Part shown: positions 11,677-23,669 of the stretch, piece after piece | Layout: the number at the start of each line of letters is the position of its first letter | Position numbering within the stretch: position 1 is the first letter of the stretch | Origin: Begonia masoniana | Lineage: Eukaryota > Streptophyta > Magnoliopsida > Cucurbitales > Begoniaceae | DNA: 64,000 bases | NCBI GenBank assembly: GCA_022432975.1 | Contig: CM039516.1 | Location: 29,776,051-29,840,050, forward strand | Reading direction: 5' to 3' | Notes under the pieces: generated by a model | What the model saw: the letters and a program-made list of their open reading frames with translations, nothing else | The model's database searches: none | What the model was told of the DNA's origin: nothing | Translations under genes and position numbers: made by a program

Positions 11677-12467
11677 TGATGTGCCCCATAGGCCCATTAC
11701 TAGGTCTCAAACCAAAACTCAGCCCATAACCGAGGCCCATGACACTTAACAACTTATGTACTAATGAATTTATTTATTTTGCAGGTGATGGACCCTTTGG
11801 TGACTTGAAGTGGACACCTAGCCAAGGAGACATGGACAAACCTCTTCACACTATTTTTTGGGATGCTCGGGATGAAGGTTACACTTGAGCACCAGTGGAG
11901 CATCAGAAGCAGGAATTTATCTTCCCGGAGAAAAATTCTGTAATTTTTATTTATTTTTTTATTGCTTTTATGTTTCTTGAGAAAGACCATTTTGGCCTTA
12001 AGCTTATATGGGTAGAACTCGGTTTCAAGTAAGCCATTTTGATGGGAGGGGCCCAACCCAATAGAAGACAAAGCTTGAAGATGGAACTTAAAGATGGAGC
12101 TTGGAGAGGCCCAATTGCTTTGGGCTTGGAGAGGCATGACTTGGCATCAAAGGACACTTGCTAGTGGAGACATGGATCGATGACATGGCACAAGGGAGAA
12201 GAAGCACAATTGATCTTGGCCACCCATCATTTTTTTCATCTAATGGCTCACATTTAATCTTATAAACCTAGTTACACCCCCCCCCCCCCCCCCCCAAAAA
12301 AAAAAAAAAAACTCTATTTAAGCAATACTCTAGGCTATTGTATGAGTCTTTTCCCAAATTAATCTATTGAGGTATATTTTATTAAGACAAGGTCGTCTTG
12401 GTGAAGAATCTTCCAAGGGTTGGTGCCATTGGAATTCTACCTAGGTTGGTGCCAAGGTAGGTATCGG
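11677..12467 (+). repeat. gypsy 5' LTR, 3'-truncated
   Basis: It aligns with 14575-15365 through the block 'tgatgtgccccataggccca', the C/A tract and 'ccaaggtaggtatcgg'. After 12467 the sequence becomes RT ([14 protein letters not shown]), whereas the 3' copy goes on for about 420 more bases. Confidence 0.85.
12277..12311 (+). repeat. C19/A16 homopolymer pair in gypsy 5' LTR
   Basis: A run of 19 C is followed directly by 16 A. The 3' LTR has the same junction with other lengths (C23/A18 at 15169-15209), so the tract predates insertion and its length has changed in at least one LTR or is miscalled. Confidence 0.9.
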
Positions 12468-14626
12468 GTAAATTCATCGTAGTATACTTTGATGACATAT
12501 TGGTGTATAGCTTTGACCTCCCTCAACACCTCAACCACTTGAGCACCTTATTCCAAGCCTTAAGGAATGCTAAATTATTTGGTAACTTAAGTAAATGTTC
12601 ATTTGGACAAGATAAAGTCTACTTTCTTGGTTTCATCATTTCAAAGGACGGCATGGAAGCCGATGGAGAAAATATTAAGGCTATTAAGGAATGGCCTACC
12701 CCTAATGGAATTTCTGAAGTACGTAGCTTCCATGGCCTAGCATCATTTTACCGTCGTTTTATAAAAGATTTTAGCTCAATAGTTGCACCAATTACGAATT
12801 GCACGAAGAAAGGAAAGGATTTCATATGGACACCCGAGTGTCAACATAGCTTTGAGCTAATCAAGGAAAAATTATGCCAAACACCCGTCCTCGCACTTCC
12901 CGACTTGAATAAAGTGTTTGAAATCAAGAGCGACGCATCTGGAGTTGGCATTGGAGCTGTACTTATGCAAGAAGGATGACCTCTTGCATATTTTAGTGAA
13001 AAGATTAAGGGGGCTGTGCTCAACTATTCAACGTATGACAAGGAGTTTTATGTCGTCATACGAGCACTTGAGAATTGGCAACACTATCTCTTATCTAAGG
13101 AATTTGTGATCCATACTGACCACCAAGCGTTAAAGCATATTCGTAGCCAAAACAAGTTGAATAAGAGACATGCACGATGGGTGGAGTTTTTGGAGAGATT
13201 TCTCTATACACTCAAATACGTTAAAGGAGAAAACAACATTGTTGTCGATGCCCTTTCACGAAAACGAATTCTTCTAACCGAATTAGGCGCAAGATTCTTT
13301 GGTTTTGAATGGATCAAGAACGGTTATGAAAATGATGGATATTTTGGACCTTACTATGCAAAATGTCGTGACAAACCCGAGGGAAACTATTGCATCTTAG
13401 ATGGCTATCTATTAAGAGGAGGGAAATTATGCATTCCCGAAGGAAGTTTAAGATAATGCCTAGTCAAAGAAGCACATAGTGGAGGATTAGCAAGCCATTT
13501 TGGGGAACAAAAGACATTTGATATGCTTAAAGAGCATTTTTATTGGCCCCACATGATGAGAGATGTCCACCGTTTGGTAGAGGCGTGTATTGTTTGCAAG
13601 AAGGCCAAGAGTAGGGTCCTTCCTCAAGGATTATACCTACCATTACTAGTACCAAATAAACCGTGGGTTGAGATAAGTATGGATTTTGTTTTAGGACTGC
13701 CACAAACTGCACGGGGTAAAGATTCTATATTAGTAGTCGTGGATTGTTTTTCAAAGATGGCGCACTTCATTGCATGTACCAAAACTGATGACTCAACCAA
13801 TATTGCTGACATCTTCTTCCAAGAAATTGTTTGTCATCACGGTATACCTCATTCTATAGTGTCAGATCGCGACACCAAATTCCTAAGTACATTTTGGAAG
13901 ACATTATGGAAAAGGATGGGGACAAAATTATGTTATAGCACGTCCTTTCATCCACAAACGGATGGGCAAACGGAAGTAGTCAACCGCACTCTAGGTACCC
14001 TTTTACGGACTGCGGTTGGAAAGAAATTAAGTAATTGGGACGCCCTCTTACCTATCCTAGAATTCGCATACAACTGGAGTGTTCATTCGACTACTCAACG
14101 GACACCTTTTGAAGTCGTTTTTGGATATAACCCCTCCACACCCTTGGATCTCGTACCTATACCAATGAGAGAGCCTGAAATCCCATTGGGTATAGAGAAG
14201 GCGGAGCAAATTAAGAATCTACATGAGCAGGTGTGTAAGATAATAAAAAAGAAAAATGAGTCTTATGCCTGGCAAGCCAACAAAGGACGAAAAGAAAAGA
14301 TTTTTAATGTAGGGGATTTAGTATGGATACACCTTCGCAAGGAAAGATTTCTGGACAAAAGGAAATCAATGTTGCTACCTATAGCCGAAGAACCTTTCAA
14401 GGTGTTGGAACGCATCAATAATAATGCCTACAAACTAGAATTGCCCGGGGACTTTGGAATCTCGGCAACTTTCAACGTCCAAGACCTATCACCCTACAAA
14501 ATTGGAGATGGAATTGGGGATGAAGAGGCTCAAGAAAAGGATTTGAGGACAAATCCTAAATTAATTGGGGAGGATGATGTGCCCCATAGGCCCATTACTA
14601 GGTCTCTAACCAAACTCAGCCCATAA
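12467..14626 (+). pseudogene. gypsy pol: C-terminal RT, RNase H, integrase
   Basis: One frame runs through with stops at 12977-12979 (TGA) and 13454-13456 (TAA). Order: the RT motif YFDD near 12488, RT thumb ([14 protein letters not shown]), RNase H ([42 protein letters not shown]), integrase HHCC finger (HSGGLASHFG ... CIVCKKAK), DDE core (MDFVLGLP; SDRDTKF; DGQTEVVN), and a C-terminal FNVQDLSPY segment before a tail ending in DVPHRPITRS. The lineage looks chromovirus-like, but no chromodomain is evident. The first stop reads as CGA to TGA. It cannot make an active enzyme. Confidence 0.9.
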
Positions 14627-15170
14627 CCGAGGCCCATAACACTTACAACTTATGTACTAATGAATTTATTTATTTTGCAGGTGATGGACCCTTTGGTGAC
14701 TTGAAGTGGACACCTAGCCAAAGAGACATGGACAAACCTCTTCACACTATTTTCTGGGATGCTCGGGATGAAGGTTACACTTGAGCACCAGTGGAGCATC
14801 AGAAGCGGGAATTTGTCTTCCCGAGACAAATTCTGTAATTTTTATTTATTTTTTATTGCTTATATGTTTCTTGAGAAAGACCATTTTGGCATTAAGCTTA
14901 TATGGTTAGAACTCAGTTTCAAGTAAGTCATCTTGATGGGAGGGGCCCAACCCAATAGAAGAAAAAACTTGAAGATGGAACTTAAAGATGGAGCTTAGAG
15001 AGGCCCAATTGCTTTGGGCTTGGAGAGGCATGACTTGGCATCAAAGGACACTTGTGGAGACATGGATCGATGACATGGCACAAGGGAGAAGAAGCACAAT
15101 TGATCTTGGCCACCCATCATTTTTTTTTTCATCTAATGGCTCACATTTAATCTTGTAAACCTAGCTAACC

Positions 15171-15201
<31 letters not shown>

Positions 15202-15789
15202 AAAAAAAACTCTATTTAAGCAATACTCTAGGCTATTGTATGGGTCTTTTGCCAAATTAATCTATTGAGGTATATTTTATTAAGACAAGGTTGTCTTGAA
15301 GAAGAATCTTCCAAGGGCTGGTGCCATAAGAATTCTACCTAGGTTGGTGCCAAGGTAGGTATCGGTTTGCTTAAACCGATTGGAGAGAACCTCCATTGCT
15401 TCCAAGCGTGCGGTGGCTTGAAAGCTCTTACTCCTTACTCTATTCCAAGTCACCTTGGTGCTAGAATCATAAGAGAAGGTCACACCATTCCCAAAGACCG
15501 GTCTTCTTCCTTGGAAGAAGCATTAGCCGAGAGGTAACTCAATACCTCTATCGGCCGGTTCAAGGTTTTATCATTTTCTTTATTTTTCTTCACAAAACAC
15601 TATCACCACTTTACACGTTCTTCATCTTCCATCTCTTAGCTTCATTTTGTTTGAAGAAATCGTTTCATTTCGAGCACTTTAACCTTTTTATTTTTGCTCA
15701 TACATTTTATTGCTCTCGGGTTAGTTGACCAGTGAGCAACCCTTACTCTTTGGGTGATAACTCACTCATTTTCAGGTCGTTACCCATCA
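14575..15789 (+). repeat. gypsy 3' LTR (1215 bp)
   Basis: It is preceded by a polypurine tract (ggggagga), starts TGATGTGCC and ends CATCA. The pol frame reads into it by about 50 bases. It has a TATA-like 'tctatttaagcaa' near 15211. Confidence 0.8.
15169..15209 (+). repeat. C23/A18 homopolymer pair in gypsy 3' LTR
   Basis: This is the counterpart of the tract at 12277-12311 and is longer in both parts. Homopolymer length is hard to call, so the difference may be technical. Confidence 0.9.
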
Positions 15790-16446
15790 CTTGTGAACCA
15801 AGAAAATTGAACTACAATCAACAATTTTCAGTCCCTTTTATGAACCAATAAAACAGAACCACAATCCAAATTTTTGGACCCGATTATGAACCACTAAAAC
15901 AGAACCAATAATTGGAGAACCAAGAACCGAAATAATTTTAATCTATAAGTCGCAAGTGAGGTCCATTCTCACTGCACCAATTGTTGGGATTTTACTCACT
16001 GTGAATCAATGCAAAAAATGCAGAATATTATCACACAAAAAAAATAATATTAGGACACAAAGATTTAATGTGGTTCGGATATAAAATCCTACATCCATGG
16101 ATGAACCCTAGAATCTCCTTTGTTGATCATCAAAGAGCATAGTGTCTTACAGAGTACTATAACTTCTCATAAAATAAAAGAAACGGAACAGAGCATGGAA
16201 AACCTACTACAGCAGAACCTCTGGAGTAAACACCGATCTTGAGTCTTTCAAGATCGTTTCTCTTCTTTTTTGCGTTCCTTCGTCCCCTCTTTTGAATAAT
16301 CCCTCTTTATGAAACAATTTGAACATAAAAACTAAGTGCCCTACAAACTAATGCAAAAAATATATACCCTAAGTTGATCAGATTGGACAAGGAAAATTAG
16401 AATAAAACTAGTGAATCATGAATTAAATTTTTAAACCGAGACATTG
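15790..16446 (-). mobile_element. copia leader and LTR fragment (minus strand)
   Basis: This continues, upstream on the minus strand, the gag at 11031-11676 once the nested gypsy element is removed. Read on the minus strand an LTR-like sequence ends ...AAATCCCAACA at about 15983 and is followed by ATTGGTGCAGTGAG, a possible non-iMet primer site. 'ttaatgtggttcggat' (16068-16083) resembles the conserved end region of many copia LTRs. The outer LTR edge is not defined and must lie before the copia pol fragment at 16447. Confidence 0.5.
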
Positions 16447-16957
16447 AACCAACATTCACAATTTATACCTATCAAATAGGCGCATGACGATAAGATTGTT
16501 GGACAAAACATCTCAAGAAGCATGAAGTTGAAGAAAATTAAGTGCTTCCCATTTGAAAGTTTTTGGAAGTATTAGTTATATGCGTGTCCCTGATTAAGAG
16601 AGGTCAAATGTTAATGATAAAAGAAAGAACTACATCTTCATCGGTTCAAAACAATACTCTAAATGCTACAAGCTTTACAATCCAATTCTTGGTTATAGAA
16701 TTATAGGTAGGGATGTGGAGTTTGATGAACAAGATTCTAGTTATTTGTGTAATAAAGACAAAGAGAGGTATGAATCCTTTTTTTTCTTTGGTAAGAATGA
16801 TGAAATAAGAGAAGTGATGTGCTTCAAAATGGGAAAGAAGGTTGAAGCACAAAAACAATATCGGTTGCAAACAGTTTTGACCGATAAATAGATGAACTTC
16901 CAGATCGAACAACTCTAACAAAACAACTCCAATGAAGCTGAAATTTTAACAAAATGT
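16447..16957 (+). pseudogene. copia pol fragment (integrase end to RT start)
   Basis: In shifting plus-strand frames one can read NLYLSNRR, LLDKTSQEA, ISYMRVPD, KNYIFIGSKQYSKCYKLYNP and IIGRDVEFDEQD, which are the conserved integrase C-terminal and linker segments of plant copia polyproteins. It has several frameshifts. The fragment is interrupted by the solo LTR that starts at 16958. Confidence 0.75.
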
Positions 16958-17234
16958 TGTTGACTTAAATGATGTTTAAGTCTAAATATGTTTTTGATGA
17001 TTGTGATTAATATGAAATATATAAAATGAATAATTGGATTACTGTGTTTATTGCATTTATCTGGAAATGCCCTTTGAAAAGGGTATTATGTTTCTGACAT
17101 TTTTGGTTAAGTGTTATTAGTCCAAAATCAATCGTTCAAAGTACTATTGAAAGACAGTCGCATTCGTCCACGTGAAAGACAGACGCATTTGTCAAAACGG
17201 AGAACGACGCAATCGTCCAAAGTACTCGTCCACG

Positions 17235-18347
17235 ACGCAGTCGTCCAAAGTCAAGACAAACACAGTCGTCCAAAGTCAAGACAGATGCAGTCGTCCAAAG
17301 TAAAGATAGACGCAGTCCTCCAAAGTAAAGACAGAACAGTCGTCCAAAGACAAACACAGTCGTCCAAAGTCAAGACAAACACAGTCGTCCAAAGTCAAGA
17401 CAAACACAGTCGTCCAAAGTCAAGACAAACACAGTCGTCCAAAGTCAAGACAAACACAGTCGTCCAAAGTAAAGACAGACGCAGTCGTCCAAAGTCAAGA
17501 CAAACACAGTCGTCCAAAGTCAAGACAAACACAGTCGTCCAAAGTCAAGACAAACACAGTCGTCCAAAGTCAAGACAAACACAGTCGTCCAAAGTCAAGA
17601 CAAACACAGTCGTCCAAAGTCAAGACAAACACAGTCGTCCAAAGTCAAGACAAACACAGTCGTCCAAAGTCAAGACAAACACAGTCGTCCAAAGTAAAGA
17701 CAGACGCAGTCGTCCAAAGTCAAGACAAACACAGTCGTCCAAAGTCAAGACAAACACAGTCGTCCAAAGTCAAGACAAACACAGTCGTCCAAAGTCAAGA
17801 CAAACACAGTCGTCCAAAGTCAAGACAAACACAGTCGTCCAAAGTCAAGACAAACACAGTCGTCCAAAGTCAAGACAAACACAGTCGTCCAAAGTCAAGA
17901 CAAACACAGTCGTCCAAAGTCAAGACAAACACAGTCGTCCAAAGTCAAGACAAACACAGTCGTCCAAAGTCAAGACAAACACAGTCGTCCAAAGTCAAGA
18001 CAAACACAGTCGTCCAAAGTCAAGACAAACACAGTCGTCCAAAGTCAAGACAAACACAGTCGTCCAAAGTCAAGACAAACACAGTCGTCCAAAGTCAAGA
18101 CAAACACAGTCGTCCAAAGTCAAGACAAACACAGTCGTCCAAAGTCAAGACAAACACAGTCGTCCAAAGTCAAGACAAACACAGTCGTCCAAAGTCAAGA
18201 CAAACACAGTCGTCCAAAGTCAAGACAAACACAGTCGTCCAAAGTCAAGACAAACACAGTCGTCCAAAGTCAAGACAAACACAGTCGTCCAAAGTCAAGA
18301 CAAACACAGTCGTCCAAAGTCAAGACAAACACAGTCGTCCAAAGTCA
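17235..18347 (+). repeat. 25-bp minisatellite, ~44 copies, within solo LTR
   Basis: The unit is acacagtcgtccaaagtcaa+gacaa, period 25. The edges (17155-17234 and 18348-18390) hold diverged units. Two variant units with 'aaagtaaagacagacgcag' occur near 17466 and 17691, 225 bp (9 units) apart, which hints at higher-order duplication. Because 25 is not a multiple of three, one frame cycles through all three phases, giving a 25-residue protein repeat in a 438-codon frame (17111-18427). That frame is most likely a by-product, not a gene. Confidence 0.93.
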
Positions 18348-18623
18348 ATAATCGTCCAAAGTATTCGTCCGACGAGAAAGCATCCAAAATGTACGAGCAA
18401 GGGTTCAAAGAAAGAACAACGAATTGATGCGAAGCATTCGTCCAAACTCATTTGTCCAAAGGGGGAACGTCCAGAGTCTTAACAACGCCGAATTAAAGAC
18501 CGCGAGCGATAGCGACTCCAGAACTCAACGGCTAGTTTTTTGCGTACGGACTCATCTCCAACGATCATATTTTTGTATGGAAACAAGGAGCATTCTGAAT
18601 AAGAAGCAGATTACAAATGCAAG

Positions 18624-18632
18624 TATAAATAG
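18624..18632 (+). promoter_or_regulatory. TATA box of solo LTR
   Basis: TATAAATAG lies in the 3' half of the LTR, about 390 bp before its end, a reasonable place for the U3/R border. Confidence 0.5.
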
Positions 18633-19025
18633 AAGAACAGTAGCTCGAGACAAAAACTTTTGCTGATAGAGTGTAGATCTGTGTTACATTATCCATCTTG
18701 TAAAAGTGTAAAGGTAGTGGATTGACGCCCAGGAAGTTCAATCCAGAAGTGTAAAGGCAGTAGATCGACGTCCGTGAAGTTTGATCTAGATTTCTTGTGA
18801 GGAGAAGGAAAGAATCTTCAAGGGGGAGCCTTGGAGCGTGGAAGTAGGCAGGATTGGCCGACCCACGTTAAAAACTTTGGTGTTATTTTTCTCTCTCTCT
18901 TTGTGTATATTTTGAATCAGTAAACAATAACTTAAGTAATTTATAGTGTATTAAGTAAACTCAATTAGGAGAGAAAAATCTAATTCACCCCCTCCCCTCT
19001 TAGACAATCACTATCCTACAAATGT

Positions 19026-19695
19026 TACACAGGATGTGTGGAAATACATTAAAAAAATCAAGGATTAACTTGATGGGAATGAAGAGATATGGATGAACTG
19101 GTGCAAGTTGCTCCGAAAAGTGATAATGATGCACCTTCTTGGATCTTTGACTCTCCTTGAGGATAAACACTCCAACTTGCTGTGATGAGAGCTTGATACA
19201 CTCTTGTTGAGTGTTCTACCTTCAGGGAATAGGTAGAGAATGGAGCAATACAATGGAATCCACTACACTCACAAAGATGGAAACTAAACCACACACACTC
19301 GATCGGATATGACTCACTGAGGAGATGCGGCTACTTGATGCTTGGAAGCTTCAAGGTTTGAACGAAGATGAACTTCAAATTTTCTATTCAAAATGTGCTG
19401 CTCTTCACCTGCCATAAGGGTGGTTTACATACAACTCGCCTTTACAAAATTATGGTTAAAATGTTCAGCTAACAAAAGGTGACAAAATAAGAGGTATTCG
19501 GCCAAGTATACAAGTTGAGTACAAACATGTTTTGCCAATTTTGGCGAAGCTCTCATTCTTTCAAAAAGTCACTTTCAAGTGGTCCCTTCTTACAAAAAAC
19601 ACAGGCAAAGTGACCTTTAAAACACATATGTTCAGCCATCATAATGCATGTAAGAAAAACTACTAAAGACTAGAGAACATAAACTAAACTAATGG
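19026..19695 (-). repeat. gypsy LTR (minus strand), 3' LTR of the decayed element
   Basis: On the minus strand it begins TGATGTAACC just after a coding tail and a short purine-rich stretch. The left part was split by the solo LTR insertion at 19020. No coding sequence is visible. The far edge is uncertain. Confidence 0.5.
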
Positions 19696-21250
19696 TTACA
19701 TCAATTTGCTCCAAGGAAAACATTGGTTCTTTCTTCAAGCTCGGTGCAGTCATGAGGTTGCTCCCATGTCAACAAGTGAAATGACCTCTCCTTGTCTTAC
19801 GTGCTAGAATCTAGCTCTAAGTGATCCTCAAAAGTATTACCTACAAAATGAGTACACAAGTTAGTTAAATCTTTGTTTCGTGATCGAGTGGTTGCTCCTC
19901 TTGGCACATCATCCTCTACGAGTGGTTGATAATTTGACCTCAAATCTGAATGGGTGCCTTCTTTTCCTTCTTGTTCTTCTCCAAAATAAAGAGATAGGTC
20001 TTGAACATTAAAAGTAGCCGAAACTCAACATTCTCCCAATAATTCAAGTTTAAAGGCATCACTCTTCAAGTCCACCTTAGAAAAAATTGAAGCACCGCTA
20101 AGCTCATCCAACATGTCTTCGAACCTAGGAATGAGAAACCTATATTTGATTGTGATTTGGTTGATGACTTGACTATCCACATACATTCTCATATTATCAT
20201 CTTTCTTTGGCACTAAAAGTGTGGGTACGGCTCACAGATTCATTGATTCTCGAATGTAACCCTTCTCATGCAATTGTTGAACTTGCTTATTTAACTCCTT
20301 TGCTTCTTCCATATTCATCCTATAGGAAGGACGGTTTGGTACTACAACCCCCGATTGTAAATCAATTTGATGTTTAATTCCCTGAAGGGGTGGTAACCCT
20401 TGTGGAAGTTCCTCTGAAAATACATCTTGGTATGGTCCAAAAGTGCTCGGACTTTCATGGGAATTTCACCTAACTATTTCATTCTCTCTCAAAACAGCAT
20501 TAGGATTATAGGACCCCCATTTAGAAGAGACTTCCCTTACTCCTTGGACATGAAAAGGATGGACTTGGCATTTCCCTCATTCCTCAATTCATTATTTAGA
20601 GCCACTTGATCCGGTTTGAATTGAGGTAGTTTGATCATTTTCCCTCCAAGCTTAAAAGTATAAAAGTTGGAGTAGCCATCATGAGACACCATCCTATCAT
20701 ATTGTCACGGCCTTCCCAATAAGAAGTGGCTAGCACTCATTGGCACCACATCACAATGGGCCTTGTCCTTGTATCCACCAATAGAAAACTCTATGCTTAC
20801 TTACTTGGAGACTTTGATATCTTTCCAGTCTTTCAACCATATTAATTTGTAGGGACTAGGATGTAGGCTAGTTTCCAATCCTAGCTTGTCCATAATATCA
20901 CAAAAAGCCACATTGGTATAATTTTCTCCATCAATGATGAGAGAGCAAACTTTCTCCTTGATCAAATATCGGCTATGGAAGATGTTCTCTCTTTGACACT
21001 CTTCATTGTTTGCTTGAGACATTAGGACTCTTTAGATAACCATTAATAGTGGTCATTCTTGAGTATAGAAAACTTCTTCTTGAGCCTCACTATCGTTACT
21101 AGAATCTTCTACCAACTCATCTTCACTCACCTTTTCATTGGTGCCTTCTCTAAGAATCATAACCCGCTTGTTGGGATATTAGGAAGAAATATGCCCCAAT
21201 CCGAGATATTTGAAGCATTTAATGATATGCCTACGATCCCGATCCGTCTA
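19696..21250 (-). pseudogene. gypsy gag zinc knuckle, protease, partial RT and integrase tail
   Basis: Reading leftward on the minus strand: zinc-knuckle segment KCFKYLGLGHISS (about 21225-21187; second Cys is Tyr), an acidic linker, protease (ENIFHSRYLIKEKVCSLIIDG, D-G active site, 21022-20801), the RT N-terminus (LHEKGYIRESMN; MPKKDDNMRMYVDSQ; MLDELSGASIFSKVDLKS, 20213-20060). It then jumps straight to the integrase/pol tail (ATFNVQDLSLYF, DVPRGATTRS, about 20020-19860). The RT core, RNase H and integrase are therefore deleted. It is dead. Its gag lies further upstream at 24769-24020, beyond nested inserts. Confidence 0.82.
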
Positions 21251-22027
21251 GAACAAGCCAAGGTAAGTATTTATCTATTTTATCTATCAAATGAGCTTGT
21301 AGAATTTTGTAGGTGAAAGACTTCTGAAGGCTTGTAAAGAAACTAATGAAGAAGTTTTTCCTTCATTTCAAATTATGTAACCAAGCTTTGTATTTAGTTT
21401 ACATATTTTAGGAAACTTTAGTTTTAACTAAACCATGTTAATTGACAAACTTTAGTTTTATTTCTTTTAAATGTATGTTTGTAATAGTTCTTAGGAAGGT
21501 TAGGATGGATCCAAGGCTTAGAGTAGAGGAGGGCATTGAAAATGAAGTTGCCGCGTGGTTGGAGCATTTCATCGAGCAGTTGGCATGCAACAGGATGCTG
21601 AATCGGGCTGAACCAAAGTGAACCGTGTTGACCAGAGGCGTGCAGCAGCAAGAGAACCCGACCATTAGCGCGCGCAAGACCAGCAGCCCGTGCGCACACA
21701 ATGAGCGCCAGCGCCGCAGCGCACACGAGAGACGCCAACAACTATTTTTCCAGCCGTTGCTCCAACGACTATTTTTGTTGATTTCTCTCATTCTTCACCC
21801 AATTCCTCTCTTCTATTTATACCCCTCTTCTAAGCTTTCAATCGGTTAGACATGATGAATAGTCATTGAATCAAATATTTGGAAACCAAAGAAGATTGTC
21901 TTCTTCATCGGAGCTCTCTGTGAGCGTTCTCAGTGTTTAGCCTTGGTGCAACCGATGAAGTCACCTGAATTGTGTCTTAAGCTCATGGTTGCTTAGAGGT
22001 ACTCTTATTCCAGTCTTCTTTCCCTCT
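21251..22027. mobile_element. unidentified LTR-like insert, left part
   Basis: It interrupts the minus-strand gypsy gag between spacer and zinc knuckle, together with 23670-24020. It contains a TATA-like 'ctatttatacccc' near 21812 and a GC-rich transcribed-leader-like stretch (21540-21740). No protein family is recognised. It is itself split by the solo LTR at 22028-23669. Confidence 0.4.
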
Positions 22028-23669
22028 TGTAGGATCGTGATTGTCTAAGAGGCGGGGTGAATTAGAAATTTATTAACCTAATCGTTTTTAATGATGCCAA
22101 GTAGTTTTATCTTATCTTTTCACTTTTTGTGCAATTATGCTAAATTAGCAATTAACAACAAGCACTTAAAAGGTAAGAGTGAGAGAGAGAAATTGGCACT
22201 GATATTTTTACGTGGTTCGGCTAATCTTGCCTACGTCCACACTTCAAGGTTTCCCCCCTTGAAGATCCTTTGCTTCTCCTCAACGACATTTCTTGATCGA
22301 ACTTTACGGGCGTCGATCTATAGCCTTACAATTTTGGATTGAACTTCACGGGCATCAATCCACTGCCTTACAGTTTTTAGAAGATGAAAATAGTAGGGCA
22401 CAAATATTGCACTCTCTCAAAACAAAATCTCAAGTTCTGGTGCAGAGAGGTATAAAAGGAAATTGTCATGTGAGCACGTAGGGTTGAGAGAAAATTAATC
22501 AAATTGGAAAAAGTTTTCAAAAAAGTTCTTCTCTCGAGCTATTGTTCTTTGTTTTATACTGGTGTCCGTAAATTGCTTCTCAATAGGACGACTCCTTGTT
22601 TTCGTACTAAAAATATGACCGTTGAGAAGAATTCGTACGTAGAAATCTAGCCGTTGAGGTCTGGAGTTGATATTACTCGCGACGGAAGTCTTCCTCATTC
22701 AGATGATGTTATTCTGGTAGATGAAATCTTTATTCGGTCGACTTCGTTATTCATTCGGAAGACTTCTTGCTTTCAGATAATGTTATCCATTTGGAAGACT
22801 TCTTAATTTTGAATGATGTTATTCTTTTGGAAGACTTCTTATTTGGATGATGTTAATCTAGCAGACGAAGTCTTTGTTCGGACGACGTTGATCTTGTGAA
22901 GCATTTTCATATTGGACGACTTCTTTATTCGGATGATATAATCGTTGTGGACGAAGTCTTTGTTCGGTCGACGTTGTTTTCGGTAGACTTCAGAGTTTGG
23001 TCGACTTGATTTTGGACGTTGTTGATTTTGGTAGATGTTAGAGTCTGGTCGACTTGATTTTGGACGTTGTTGATTTCGGTAGATGTCAAAGTCTGGTCTA
23101 CTTGACTTTGTTCGATAGACTTCAAAATCTGGTCAACTTGACTTTGTTGCAGAGTCATACTTTGTTTTGGTCAACGTTGTCTTTGGTAGACATATCTGCT
23201 GGATGACTTTAGAATCTGATCGACTTGTGTTTCGTCTATATTGCTTTCAGTAGACATATCTATCAGATGACTTCAGAATCTGGTCAACGTTATTTCCACA
23301 GACGATTTCGGTCGATTAATCAATTAGTTCTGCCATCGGTCGACTTTGCTTTATCCAGTTGTTATATCTGGCGGATGACTTTCTAACCCACTTTGATAGC
23401 GGTTGTTTTTCAGTTGGTTCCACCATCGGTCGATGTTGATTCTAGCAGAAGACTTAAAATTTTGGTTGGCATTATGCATACACCATTCTTGACTATAACC
23501 ACTTAATCAAAAACATTAGAAAACATAATACCCTTTTTAAAAGGCATTCCCAATTAACTGCAATTATATTAATAAAGTTTATTTTTTACAATCATTTTAT
23601 ATTTATATATTTCACAGTAATCACAATCATCAAAAACATAGTTAGATTTAAACGCATTTTTAGTCAACA
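22028..23669 (-). mobile_element. solo LTR (1642 bp), inverted relative of 16958-19020
   Basis: Read on the minus strand it starts TGTTGACTAAAAATG and ends GATCCTACA, the same ends as the first solo LTR. The flanking 5-mers are both CCTCT (22023-22027 and 23670-23674). It shares the transcribed part and the TATA region (TATAAAAC on the minus strand, near 22551-22558). The region 22725-23460 contains a degenerate array of gtcgact/gtagac-type units where the other copy has its homogeneous 25-bp array. Confidence 0.88.

Larger units (their letters stand above)
11677..15789 (+). mobile_element. Ty3/gypsy element with large internal deletion
   Basis: Two LTRs flank a pol that starts in mid-RT. 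The 5' LTR (11677-12467) is cut at its 3' end and joins RT coding sequence directly, so the primer site, gag, protease and half of RT are deleted. The 3' LTR (14575-15789) is complete, with TGATG...CATCA ends. Flanking 5-mers are CTTGA (left) and CTTGT (right), a near-match that fits a target-site duplication with one mutation. It lies in the leader of the minus-strand copia unit. Confidence 0.8.
16958..19020 (+). mobile_element. solo LTR (2063 bp) with target-site duplication
   Basis: It starts TGTTGACTTAAATG and ends ATCCTACA; the flanking 5-mers are both AATGT (16953-16957 and 19021-19025). No gag/pol or second LTR adjoins it, which fits LTR-LTR recombination. Its end region (ttcaccccctcccctcttag) resembles copia LTR 3' ends, so copia is the likely origin. 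An inverted relative is at 22028-23669. A TATA box (TATAAATAG, 18624-18632) marks the likely promoter. The middle is occupied by a 25-bp minisatellite. Confidence 0.88.

Noticed and set aside
17235..18347. CRISPR-like array of 25-bp repeats
   Set aside because: No spacers; a simple minisatellite inside a solo LTR.
21424..21849. Overlapping 74-117-codon ORFs on both strands
   Set aside because: They lie in a GC-rich leader-like stretch of an LTR-like insert; no family recognised.
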